A DNA stretch of 47,328 nt from CANNDT01 sp945876205. Lineage in GTDB: Bacteria; Acidobacteriota; Vicinamibacteria; Vicinamibacterales; UBA2999. Position numbers and translations under genes: made by a program. The stretch is taken from assembly GCA_947503365.1 (NCBI GenBank), contig CANNDT010000028.1:1-47328 (forward strand), read 5' to 3'. Shown piece after piece: positions 41,325 to 47,328 of this stretch. The notes below the pieces were generated by a model that saw only the letters and a list, made by a program, of their open reading frames with translations, searched no databases and was not told the DNA's origin. How positions within the stretch are numbered: position 1 is the stretch's first letter; every line of letters starts with the position of its first letter.

Positions 41325-41614
41325 GACGCCTCTTCCTGATCGCCTTCTTCCTCGAGGTCGGCTTCGTGCTGATCGTCGTGCCGTGGTCGTCGTACTGGGA
41401 TCGGAACTACTTCGCGCAGGCGATGCCGTTGCTGCACGCGGCGATCACCAACGACTTCGTTCGCGGCGCGGTGTCAGGACTCGGCCTGATCAACGTTGCC
41501 GCTGGCGTCAGCGAGCTGGTGTCGCTGATGCTGTCGCGACACGTCGAGCGGCCTGTCCCGAGCGATGTCGAGGGGCCCGCGCCGATCAGGCCCTCGCATT
41601 TCGCTGAAGACTAA
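41321..41614 (+). CDS. small membrane protein, unknown function
   Basis: 97 residues with two hydrophobic helices (LFLIAFFLEVGFVLIVVPW and GAVSGLGLINVAAGVSELVSLML) separated by WDRNYFAQAMPLLHAAITNDF. ATGA overlap with the TPR gene suggests joint translation. The last 25 residues look like an addition: they are encoded partly by a GTCCCGAGCG...GTCGAGGG sequence (41555-41576) that gives PVPSDVEG. Confidence 0.7.
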   Translation: MRRLFLIAFFLEVGFVLIVVPWSSYWDRNYFAQAMPLLHAAITNDFVRGAVSGLGLINVAAGVSELVSLMLSRHVERPVPSDVEGPAPIRPSHFAED

Positions 41615-41617
41615 GGC

Positions 41618-42265
41618 GTGAAGCCGGTCATCTGCCTGGTCACCGATCGCCGTCGTTTTCCAGGCGGCTCGGAAGCCGCGCTGCTCGAGTGCATCGCGGC
41701 CGCCGCGCGCGCCGGCGTGCACCTGATCCAGATTCGCGAGCGGGATCTCGACGCCCGGGCCCTCACGCGAATCGCCGTGGCTGCCGTCGAGGCCGTGCGC
41801 GGGACCTCCACACGCATCCTCATCAACGATCGCACTGATGTCGCGCTGGCCGCCGGTGCGCACGGCGTCCACCTGCGAGGTGATTCCGTTCCGGCGGCGC
41901 GCGTTCGAGAGATCGTGCCGCCAGGGTTTCTCATCGGCCGCTCTGTGCACTCCGCCGAGGAGGCTGGGCGCGAGGCGCGAGCGGGCGGCCTCGATTACCT
42001 GATGTTCGGCACGGTGTTCGACACCTCATCCAAGCCGGGTCTGGTGGGGTCGGGCCCTGAAACCCTTGCTGCTGTCGCTCGAGTCATACCGTTGCCCGTG
42101 CTTGGTATCGGCGGGATCGACCTTTCCCGGATGGGAGCGGTCGCCGAGGCGGGGGCGGCCGGGTTCGCCGGGATCGGCCTGTTCGTTGATTCTTCGCCTG
42201 ATGGGCTGCAAGTTGTGGTGAGACAGGCTTCTCTGGCGTTTGACACACTCTCGCGCGTTCCCTAA
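41618..42265 (+). CDS. thiE: thiamine-phosphate synthase (ThiE/TenI family)
   Basis: Joins the pyrimidine and thiazole halves of thiamine. 215 residues in a TIM barrel: ICLVTDRRRF, HLIQIRERDLDARAL, ILINDRTDVALAAGAHGVHL, LIGRSVHSAEEA, DYLMFGTVFDTSSKPG and VLGIGGIDLSRM. RE.DL and VHLRGDS vary slightly from the ThiE consensus (REK, VHLGQ), so a TenI-like function is not excluded. No other thi gene and no TPP riboswitch seen. GTG start three bases after the membrane gene. Confidence 0.82.
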   Translation: MKPVICLVTDRRRFPGGSEAALLECIAAAARAGVHLIQIRERDLDARALTRIAVAAVEAVRGTSTRILINDRTDVALAAGAHGVHLRGDSVPAARVREIVPPGFLIGRSVHSAEEAGREARAGGLDYLMFGTVFDTSSKPGLVGSGPETLAAVARVIPLPVLGIGGIDLSRMGAVAEAGAAGFAGIGLFVDSSPDGLQVVVRQASLAFDTLSRVP

Positions 42266-42278
42266 CATGAGGGCGCGA

Positions 42279-42683
42279 ATGGCCATGGTCGAGGCGACAA
42301 AATCTGATTTCGGAACCAGGATGAAACACGCGCGGGAAGAGCGCGGCGTTTCGCTTCGCCAGATCGCCGATTCCACCAAGATCTCGGTCGGTTTCCTCGA
42401 GGCGCTCGAGCGCAACGATATCGGGCGCCTGCCTGGCGGAATTTTCTCGCGCTCGTTCGTCCGCGCGTACGCGATGGAGATTGGCGTCGATCCCGAACAG
42501 GCCGTCCGCGACTTCATCGGGCAGTTTCCGGACGACTCCGTCACGGCGGGCAGCCCACACGTGGCGCACCACGATTACGAAGCCGACACGACGACGAGCA
42601 GCCGAAGCCCGGTGACGATTATCGCCGTGGTCGCGGTCACGCTCGTGATCGGAGTGATCCTGTTCCTCGCGCTCGCCCGATAG
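42279..42683 (+). CDS. RodZ-like helix-turn-helix protein with C-terminal membrane helix
   Basis: 134 residues. A Cro/RodZ-type helix-turn-helix (FGTRMKHAREERGVSLRQIA, then STKISVGFLEALERNDIGRLPGGIFSRSFVRAYA), which is the RodZ signature, followed by a polar linker and one membrane helix at the end (VTIIAVVAVTLVIGVILFLALA). It lacks the periplasmic domain of full RodZ. ATG 42279 has GAGGG six bases upstream; ATG 42267 or a TTG at 42240 within thiE are alternatives. Confidence 0.78.
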   Translation: MAMVEATKSDFGTRMKHAREERGVSLRQIADSTKISVGFLEALERNDIGRLPGGIFSRSFVRAYAMEIGVDPEQAVRDFIGQFPDDSVTAGSPHVAHHDYEADTTTSSRSPVTIIAVVAVTLVIGVILFLALAR

Positions 42684-42699
42684 GCTCTTCCTTCTCTTC

Positions 42700-43479
42700 A
42701 TGGACGCCGGTTATCGCACGCCGCTCCTCGACTTCTTTCGTCGAGGTGAGGTTGCACGCGACATCCGCATGCTGGCGGCGCAAGGCGCGCTCGCGCCGCG
42801 CGCGCACGAACAGGTCGGGCTGTTGATGCTGCTCGTGAGCGATCAGGATCCGGAAATCGCCCGCGCGTCGGAAGCGACACTCCAGGCGATTCCCCGCGAC
42901 TCGCTGGCGGCGTTCCTCGCGCGCGCCGACGTCTCCGAGGATGTGCGCAGCTTCTTCTGGGCGCGCGGGATCGAGCCCGCCGCGGTGCCGTCGGGCAATC
43001 CCGACGCGCCGATGTTCGACACCGGACCGGAGATCGCAGCGGAGCCAGAGCCGGCCGTCATCGAGGAGCGGGCCTCGACGGTGCAGCGGATCGCCGGACT
43101 GACGGTGGCGCAGCGGATGGCGCTGGCGATGAAGGGCACCCGAGAGGAGCGGAGCATCCTGATCCGCGACCCGAACAAGATCGTCGGCGTCGCCGTGCTC
43201 AGTAGTCCCAAGCTGACCGAGACCGAGGTGGCCGCCATTGCGCGCATGGCCAGCATCAACGACGAGCTGCTGCGGATGATCGCGAACACCCGGGCGTGGA
43301 TCAAGAGCTACGACGTGGTGTTGGGACTGGTGAAGAACGCCAAGACCCCGCTCGCCGTGTCAATGAACCTGCTGTCTCGGTTGAACGAGAAAGACATGCG
43401 AATGCTGTCGCAGGACCGCAACGTCCCCGACGTCCTGCGCATCACGGCGCGCAAGAAGATCGTCATCGAGAAGAAGTAA
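42700..43479 (+). CDS. conserved-looking protein of unknown function
   Basis: 259 residues, soluble, helical. N-terminal 1-90 has helix-pair character (LLDFFRRGEVARDIRMLAAQ, VGLLMLLVSDQDPEIARASEATLQAI). A Pro/Glu linker (100-130) joins it to a second helical part: VAQRMALAMKGTREERSILIRDPNKIVGVAVLSSPKLTETEVAAIARM. No family recognised with confidence. The gene begins 16 bases after the RodZ-like gene and closes the long plus-strand series. Confidence 0.7.
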   Translation: MDAGYRTPLLDFFRRGEVARDIRMLAAQGALAPRAHEQVGLLMLLVSDQDPEIARASEATLQAIPRDSLAAFLARADVSEDVRSFFWARGIEPAAVPSGNPDAPMFDTGPEIAAEPEPAVIEERASTVQRIAGLTVAQRMALAMKGTREERSILIRDPNKIVGVAVLSSPKLTETEVAAIARMASINDELLRMIANTRAWIKSYDVVLGLVKNAKTPLAVSMNLLSRLNEKDMRMLSQDRNVPDVLRITARKKIVIEKK

Positions 43480-43818
43480 GGCCGGCGCCCCCGCGCGGCG
43501 CGTGACGCGTTGTTCCGCTCGGCCTCCGGTTCGACGGCGCGGAAAAACGCTCGCGACGGCTCGATGACGATCGCCTCGTGAGCGAGGATGCTCCCAACGG
43601 AGTCTGCCGGGACTCGGTGATGAAAGCCGCCGCGGCGTCTTTGAACTTCGCCGATCGCCGCGTTACTCGCCACGTGGCGCCTTCTCGGGACCTATCCGCT
43701 CTAAATGTAGCCGCGATACGTAGCGCCGAGGTTCGGTGTTACGCAGGTCGGTCTAATGCGCGGCCGCTGGAACGACGGTCGAGGTTTTGGTATCGTTCCA
43801 ATCGGATAGGACTTCACC
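43480..43818. other. 339-base gap before hicB
   Basis: No gene I can support. Open frames here on both strands have no family resemblance. A CCTCG-TGAG-CGAGG hairpin (43583-43596) and a weak attC-like pair, GCGTTAC (43660-43666) and GTTACGC (43738-43744), are the only structures seen. It marks the change from housekeeping genes to the accessory genes at 43819. Confidence 0.5.
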
Positions 43819-44028
43819 ATGAAGAATTTTACGGCGGTCATCGAGCGGGACGCCGAGACGGGCCTGTATGTCGGGTGGGTGCCGGGCTGTGCAGGCGCGC
43901 ACAGCCAAGGCGAGACGCTCGACGAGCTACGGTCGAACCTCCAAGAAGTAGTCGAAATGCTCCTTGAGGAAGGCGACCCCAGACTCGAAAGCGAGTTCAT
44001 CGGGACACAGACCGTCGAAGTGGCGTAG
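43819..44028 (+). CDS. hicB: HicB-family antitoxin
   Basis: 69 residues, the HicB partial RNase-H fold: FTAVIERDAETGLYVGWVPGCAGAHSQGETLDELRSNLQEVVEMLLEE. This is the short form without a DNA-binding domain, so it probably neutralises HicA but may not bind an operator. AGGA stands upstream of ATG 43819. HicA follows after three bases. Confidence 0.92.
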   Translation: MKNFTAVIERDAETGLYVGWVPGCAGAHSQGETLDELRSNLQEVVEMLLEEGDPRLESEFIGTQTVEVA

Positions 44029-44031
44029 TGC

Positions 44032-45255
44032 GTGGCGAAGCCCCCGGTTCTCAAGCCTCGCGAGGTCGTGGCGCTTCGTGGGAAGTTGGGATTCGCGGAA
44101 GTCAGACAGCGAGGCTCTCACCGACAGTTTCGGCACATCGACGGTCGCGGGACGACCGTACCGTTTCATCAAGGGCGCGATATCTCGCCGACCCTGCTTC
44201 GCCAGATCGCAAAAGACATCGGCCTGTCAGTCGAGGACTTTCTGGCCGCGCAACCAGCCCAGCAATCGAACCGCACTGCAGCCGACGGCCGATCAGGCGG
44301 ACGCACCAAGGAAACCGCCCGAACCTGGCCGCGGCTGAGCGCGATCTACGTTAGGCAGGGCCAAGTGGCTGATGCCAAGAGAAGGGACCGCATGAGCGCG
44401 ACGCCGTTGTCTCGTCGAGATGTGTTGACCGTCGCACTGGCCTTCGGAGCCTCGACACTCGGTAGGCCACTGCGTGCGCAAGGCGCCATCGGCGATGTTC
44501 TGACGCTGAATGAGCGCGGCGGGTACCAGTTCCTCGCAGCCGTGCCATTTCTCAGTTTCGCAGCGCGGGCGGTCGATGGCTTCGAGATTGTCCGGGCGGT
44601 CTTCCCGCGCCTGCGACCGTTCTCAGAAGGAGTCGCTGACATCAAGAGCTTATTGGAAGCCTCCGGCCGTCCAGTTCAGGCCCTCTGTGCAATCGAGTTG
44701 CGTTCTGCCACGCAGGTCTCAGGGGCCGAGTTCGGGTCGTTCAATCGCACCTATCTCGAGCGCATGGCGCAGGCCGGATTGCTCGTCAACGACCGGGTGC
44801 CCATGGCGCGCACGAACGTCGCCGCCGCTGGTGTGCGCGAGCACAGCATTCATGCGTTCTCTTACACGGTGCCGATGGCGCGTGACCGGCAGGCTCCGTC
44901 GGAAACATTCGTCCTGTCGGCCGTGCCTGAGGTGCGGGACATCACGGTGCAACCTTTCGAGTTTGTCGCAGCAGGCGACACCAGCGCTACCGGGCTCCGC
45001 CAGAAGCTCGAGTTCGTACTCGGGAGACTCGACAGCACCATGCAGAAGCTGGGCGTGCAGTGGGCGCGTGCCACCGGCGTGCAGCTATACACCGTCCACG
45101 ATGTCCAGCCGCTCCTCGCGGACGTCATTCTCCCGCGGATCGGCGACGCTGGACGACGAGGAATCGAGTGGCATCACGCGTCTCCACCCGTGGTTGGCAA
45201 CGAACTGGAGCTGGACGTTCGCGGCACCCGTATGGAATTGGTGGCAGGTGCCTAG
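44032..45255 (+). CDS. hicA: HicA-family toxin, open in frame into a deaminase-like gene
   Basis: GTG start. Residues 1-75 are a complete HicA mRNA interferase (KPREVVALRGKLGFAEVRQR, catalytic H in GSHRQFRH, then HQGRDISPTLLRQIAKDIGLSVEDFL). HicA proteins normally stop here; this frame continues through a 45-residue linker that covers an attC-like site, into a Tat signal and a RidA/CnbZ-like domain, for 407 codons in all. As a fused protein the signal peptide would be internal, so read-through is unlikely to be useful. Either the toxin lost its stop or cassette joining placed two genes in frame. The downstream part has its own start at 44392. Confidence 0.8.
   Translation: MAKPPVLKPREVVALRGKLGFAEVRQRGSHRQFRHIDGRGTTVPFHQGRDISPTLLRQIAKDIGLSVEDFLAAQPAQQSNRTAADGRSGGRTKETARTWPRLSAIYVRQGQVADAKRRDRMSATPLSRRDVLTVALAFGASTLGRPLRAQGAIGDVLTLNERGGYQFLAAVPFLSFAARAVDGFEIVRAVFPRLRPFSEGVADIKSLLEASGRPVQALCAIELRSATQVSGAEFGSFNRTYLERMAQAGLLVNDRVPMARTNVAAAGVREHSIHAFSYTVPMARDRQAPSETFVLSAVPEVRDITVQPFEFVAAGDTSATGLRQKLEFVLGRLDSTMQKLGVQWARATGVQLYTVHDVQPLLADVILPRIGDAGRRGIEWHHASPPVVGNELELDVRGTRMELVAGA
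44257..44356 (+). mobile_element. attC-like recombination site
   Basis: R''-like GCCCAGC (44257-44263) and R' GTTAGGC (44350-44356, exact GTTRRRY) bound a 100-bp segment. Inside them are L''-like GCAGCCGA and L' CGGCTGAG, which pair with one extra base on the L'' side as in known attC sites. An inner GGCC/GGCC and GGCGG/CCGCC stem completes the fold. It lies directly after hicA, where a cassette attC belongs. No integrase gene is in the window. The R'' box has one mismatch to RYYYAAC. Confidence 0.6.
44392..45255 (+). CDS. Tat-exported RidA-superfamily (2-aminomuconate deaminase CnbZ-like) protein
   Basis: 287 residues from the ATG at 44392, which has an AAGG six bases upstream. Twin-arginine signal MSATPLSRRDVLTVALAFGA with a likely cut after LRAQG. 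The mature part carries segments I associate with the 2-amino-5-chloromuconate deaminase group: VDGFEIVRAVFPRLRPFSEG, LCAIELRSATQVSG, TYLERMAQAGLLVNDRVPMA, TGLRQKLEFVLGRLDSTMQK and ATGVQLYTVHDVQPLLADVI. The substrate is unknown; a periplasmic location would be unusual for such an enzyme. Same frame as hicA, no stop between. Confidence 0.7.
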   Translation: MSATPLSRRDVLTVALAFGASTLGRPLRAQGAIGDVLTLNERGGYQFLAAVPFLSFAARAVDGFEIVRAVFPRLRPFSEGVADIKSLLEASGRPVQALCAIELRSATQVSGAEFGSFNRTYLERMAQAGLLVNDRVPMARTNVAAAGVREHSIHAFSYTVPMARDRQAPSETFVLSAVPEVRDITVQPFEFVAAGDTSATGLRQKLEFVLGRLDSTMQKLGVQWARATGVQLYTVHDVQPLLADVILPRIGDAGRRGIEWHHASPPVVGNELELDVRGTRMELVAGA

Positions 45256-45357
45256 AACAGACTAGATCTTCCCTCGATAAAGCAGACACTTCCACCCAAC
45301 GCTGGGAAACGCCGCAGTGTGTATGGAAAGGTTTTGAACCTGCCAGAAAACATGGTC

Positions 45358-45390
45358 GTTGCGCGCGGAACAATACGTCCCGCGCGCAAC
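45358..45390. repeat. 11-bp perfect inverted repeat
   Basis: GTTGCGCGCGG (45358-45368) and its exact inverse CCGCGCGCAAC (45380-45390) enclose an 11-base loop. It lies between the deaminase-like gene and a convergent small gene. No T-run, so either a non-canonical terminator, a recombination or protein-binding site. The smaller GGTT-TTG-AACC lies just before it. Confidence 0.7.
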
Positions 45391-45418
45391 TGCACCGAGG
45401 TTCCCGAGAGGAGGGCGA

Positions 45419-45685
45419 CTACTTTCGACTCTTCGGGCCTTCTCCCTTGCTTCCACCCCATTCCTTCCGCATCTGCGCCAGGCCTTCCATGTAGACGGCG
45501 GCCTTCTCTCGCTCTTCTTCTTCGGGCAGGCTCTTGAGCAGCTCGATGGCGTGCGCGAAGTCGTTGTCGATCGTCTTCTTGGTTGTCTTGAAGTAGATGC
45601 GCCTGATTTCAGCGAGCGCCGCCTTTGGGTCGGGTGCGCCCTGTTTCAGGAACTTCAGCGGAACGAAGCCTTGATCGTCGGCCAC
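45419..45685 (-). CDS. small soluble protein of unknown function
   Basis: 88 residues from GTG 45685, which has GGAGGG six bases upstream and lies one base after the polX stop. Sequence ADDQGFVPLKFLKQGAPDPK, LAEIRRIYFKTTKKTIDNDF, AIELLKSLPEEEEREKAAVYMEGLAQMRKEW: charged, helical. No family recognised. Probably translated with polX. A longer frame to 45727 would overlap polX. Confidence 0.7.
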   Translation of the reverse strand: MADDQGFVPLKFLKQGAPDPKAALAEIRRIYFKTTKKTIDNDFAHAIELLKSLPEEEEREKAAVYMEGLAQMRKEWGGSKGEGPKSRK

Positions 45686-45686
45686 T

Positions 45687-47328
45687 TCATGCCCTCCGAT
45701 TGCGCCTGAGGAGAGGCCGCAGCTCATCGATGGTTCGCGTGTTCAGCACGTCGCCCGGTCCGGCCCACGCGCGGCGGGCCATGTGGACGCCCCAGCGTTG
45801 GTTCGTCAGCGCGCCAGCCGAGTGCGCGTCGGTGGAGATGACCAGGCGCGCACCCCGCTCTCGCGCCAGACGGGCGTGTGAGTCGTTGAGATCCAGCCGA
45901 TCGACCTGGCAGTTGATTTCGAGCGCCACGCCGTCTCTGGCTGCGGCGGTGGTGATGAGATCCATGTTCAGACGATACGGGTCGCGTTTGAGGAGGAGGC
46001 GGCCGGTTGGATGGCCGAGGACGTCGACCCACGGATTGGACATCGCCTTCAGGATCCGGTCGGTCATCTGCGCCTCATCCTGACTGAAATGCGAGTGCAC
46101 CGAGACGACGACGATATCCAGCTGGGCGAGGCAGTCATCCGCGAGGTCGAGAGATCCGTCTGCAAGAATGTCGCACTCGATTCCAGCCAGCACGGTCAGC
46201 CCCTCGAATTGCCCGTTCAGCGAGCGCACCCGCGCGGCGTGCTCGAGCGCGCGCGACTCGTCGAGCCCATTGGCCATCGCGAGCGCCTTGCTGTGGTCGG
46301 TGATGGCGATGTAACTGTGTCCCAGGCGCTGCGCCGCCGCCGCCATCGCGGCGATCTCTTCGCGGCCGTCGGTGGCGGTCGTGTGCATGTGGAGATCGCC
46401 GCGAAGGTCGGCGAGCGTCAACAGGCGGGGGAGGCGCCGCTCTGACGCCGCTTCGATCTCGCCACGGTTCTCGCGGAGCTCCGGCTCGACCCATGCCATG
46501 TCCAGGGCCTCGTAAATGGCTTCTTCCGTCTCGCCTGCGACCCGGCTCTCATCGTCTACCCGGAACAGCCCGTATTCATTCAGCTTGAGGCCGCGCTGGA
46601 TCGCGCGGTCGCGCAGGACGATGTTGTGGGCCTTGGAGCCGGTGAAGTATTGCATAGCGGCGCCCCGGCTTTCGGCGGGGACGAGACGGAGATCGGCCTG
46701 GTAGCCTCCCGAGAGCAACACGCTCGACTTCGTATCGCCATGGCCGAGAACCCGCTCAACCTTGGGGTGGGCGATGAACACGTCCATCAGCGAGCGTTCA
46801 CCTCCCACGGCGAGGACGTCGATATCACCGCACGTCTCGCAGCCACGGCGAAAGCTGCCGACCGGGATGAAGTCGATACCAGGCGCCCGCTCGGTCAGGT
46901 AGGTGAGCAGCTCGGAAAGCAGCGCGCCCGTGTCAGGAAGCAGGTGGCGTCCCGCGTCCTTCTCGCGCTCCTCGATCGCTTTGAGGATTTGCGCCTCCTT
47001 CTTCGCGCCCATGCCTTTCAGCTCGCGAAGCCGGCCGGCGCGCGCCGCTGCCGCGAGCTCTTCGACCGACTTGATGTTCAGGGACGAGTAGAGCAGTGCG
47101 ACCGTCTTGGGACCGACGCCCTGGAGCCTCAGGAGGTCGAGGATCGTCGAGGGAAACTGCTGCAGCAGCTCCGCGTGATACTCGCAGGCGCCCGTCGTGG
47201 CGAGCTCACGAACCTTCTTGGCGAGATCCTTTCCGATGCCGGGCAGGTCGCGGAGCTGGGCTTCCTCGATGCGCGCCACGGCGTCGGGCCAGGCGCCGAT
47301 CGTGTCGGCGGCGGTGCGGTACGCGCGG
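45687..47328 (-). CDS. polX: DNA polymerase X family protein PolX, 5' end cut by the window
   Basis: Pol-beta-type repair polymerase with 3'-5' exonuclease from a PHP domain. Frame open to the window edge; the first visible residues RAYRTAADTIGAWPDAVARI belong to the 8-kDa domain, so the GTG at 47279 is internal. Helix-hairpin-helix LRDLPGIGKDLAKKV, palm IPVGSFRRGCETCGDIDVLA (first two metal aspartates) with third Asp in GYQADLRLVP, thumb HNIVLRDRAIQRGLKLNEYG, then the PHP part DLHMHTTATDG, YIAITDHSK and VISTDAHS. Complete at its C-terminus. Confidence 0.95.
   Translation of the reverse strand, partial: RAYRTAADTIGAWPDAVARIEEAQLRDLPGIGKDLAKKVRELATTGACEYHAELLQQFPSTILDLLRLQGVGPKTVALLYSSLNIKSVEELAAAARAGRLRELKGMGAKKEAQILKAIEEREKDAGRHLLPDTGALLSELLTYLTERAPGIDFIPVGSFRRGCETCGDIDVLAVGGERSLMDVFIAHPKVERVLGHGDTKSSVLLSGGYQADLRLVPAESRGAAMQYFTGSKAHNIVLRDRAIQRGLKLNEYGLFRVDDESRVAGETEEAIYEALDMAWVEPELRENRGEIEAASERRLPRLLTLADLRGDLHMHTTATDGREEIAAMAAAAQRLGHSYIAITDHSKALAMANGLDESRALEHAARVRSLNGQFEGLTVLAGIECDILADGSLDLADDCLAQLDIVVVSVHSHFSQDEAQMTDRILKAMSNPWVDVLGHPTGRLLLKRDPYRLNMDLITTAAARDGVALEINCQVDRLDLNDSHARLARERGARLVISTDAHSAGALTNQRWGVHMARRAWAGPGDVLNTRTIDELRPLLRRNRRA

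Noticed and set aside
43308..43673. 121-codon minus-strand frame in the gap before hicB
   Set aside because: Half is antisense to the 259-residue gene and the rest has no motif or ribosome-binding site.
45294..45364. Third attC-like site after the deaminase gene
   Set aside because: ACCCAAC fits an R'' box, but the only R' candidate, GTTGCGC, breaks the consensus and the inner boxes do not pair.

Overview
The window is a GC-rich (roughly 65-70 % by eye), densely packed chromosomal segment. The gene set points to an Acidobacteriota-type genome, probably near Vicinamibacteria: a VWFA-domain lipoprotein/secreted protein of the acidobacterial type, TPR proteins, a Fis-like small HTH gene beside purC, NtrY/NtrX-like kinase and regulator, and many GTG/TTG starts with ATGA, GTGA and TTGA overlaps. 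This assignment is an inference from gene content; no rRNA or tRNA gene was seen. Both ends cut genes: ispH on the left and polX on the right.

Layout. 1-1713 (minus): ECF sigma factor, anti-sigma factor, ispH (cut). 1853-8826 (plus): gatB, ftsE, ftsX, a small gene with its own sigma70-type promoter, glycerate 2-kinase, rnr. 8823-8975 (minus): tatA. 9104-11605 (plus): VWFA protein, stress-protein-like gene, TonB-like protein. 11592-15795 (minus): Fe/2OG dioxygenase-like gene, groL, groES with a strong promoter and a palindrome at its start site, Fis-like gene, purC. 15913-21123 (plus): flippase-like membrane protein, nrdR, ntrY/ntrX-like pair. 21174-21768 (plus): a small protein and an overlapping nucleotidyltransferase. 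21667-25781 (minus): membrane protein, an unknown 236-residue protein, an OmpR-type winged-helix/TPR regulator preceded by a 21-bp tandem repeat array, ftcD. 25972-43479 (plus): TPR protein, RDD protein, pgpA, cinA, plsY, gpsA, ftsY, ribD, ribE, ribBA, then the ffh-rpsP-khpA-rimM-trmD-rplS-rnhB translation/secretion operon, a large TPR protein, thiE and two genes of unknown role. 43819-45255 (plus): a small accessory island, hicB, hicA, an attC-like site and a Tat-exported deaminase-like gene. 45419-47328 (minus): a small unknown gene and polX.

Most of the window is housekeeping: cell division (ftsEX), membrane lipid synthesis (plsY, gpsA, pgpA), riboflavin synthesis (ribD, ribE, ribBA; no ribH here), signal-recognition targeting (ftsY, ffh), protein folding (groESL) and RNA decay (rnr). 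The less ordinary content lies in the junctions: (1) four GTAG-type REP sequences or relics (two as inverted pairs, REPINs) placed at gene-gene junctions, one of which supplies the ribE stop codon; (2) short tandem repeats with 7-, 8-, 9- and 21-bp periods in gaps; (3) an apparently ATT-initiated gpsA; (4) a palindrome that abuts the groESL -10 box where CIRCE would be expected; (5) an attC-like recombination site lying in frame between hicA and a deaminase gene, which suggests a captured integron-type cassette. I did not find a CRISPR array, insertion sequence, prophage or riboswitch.
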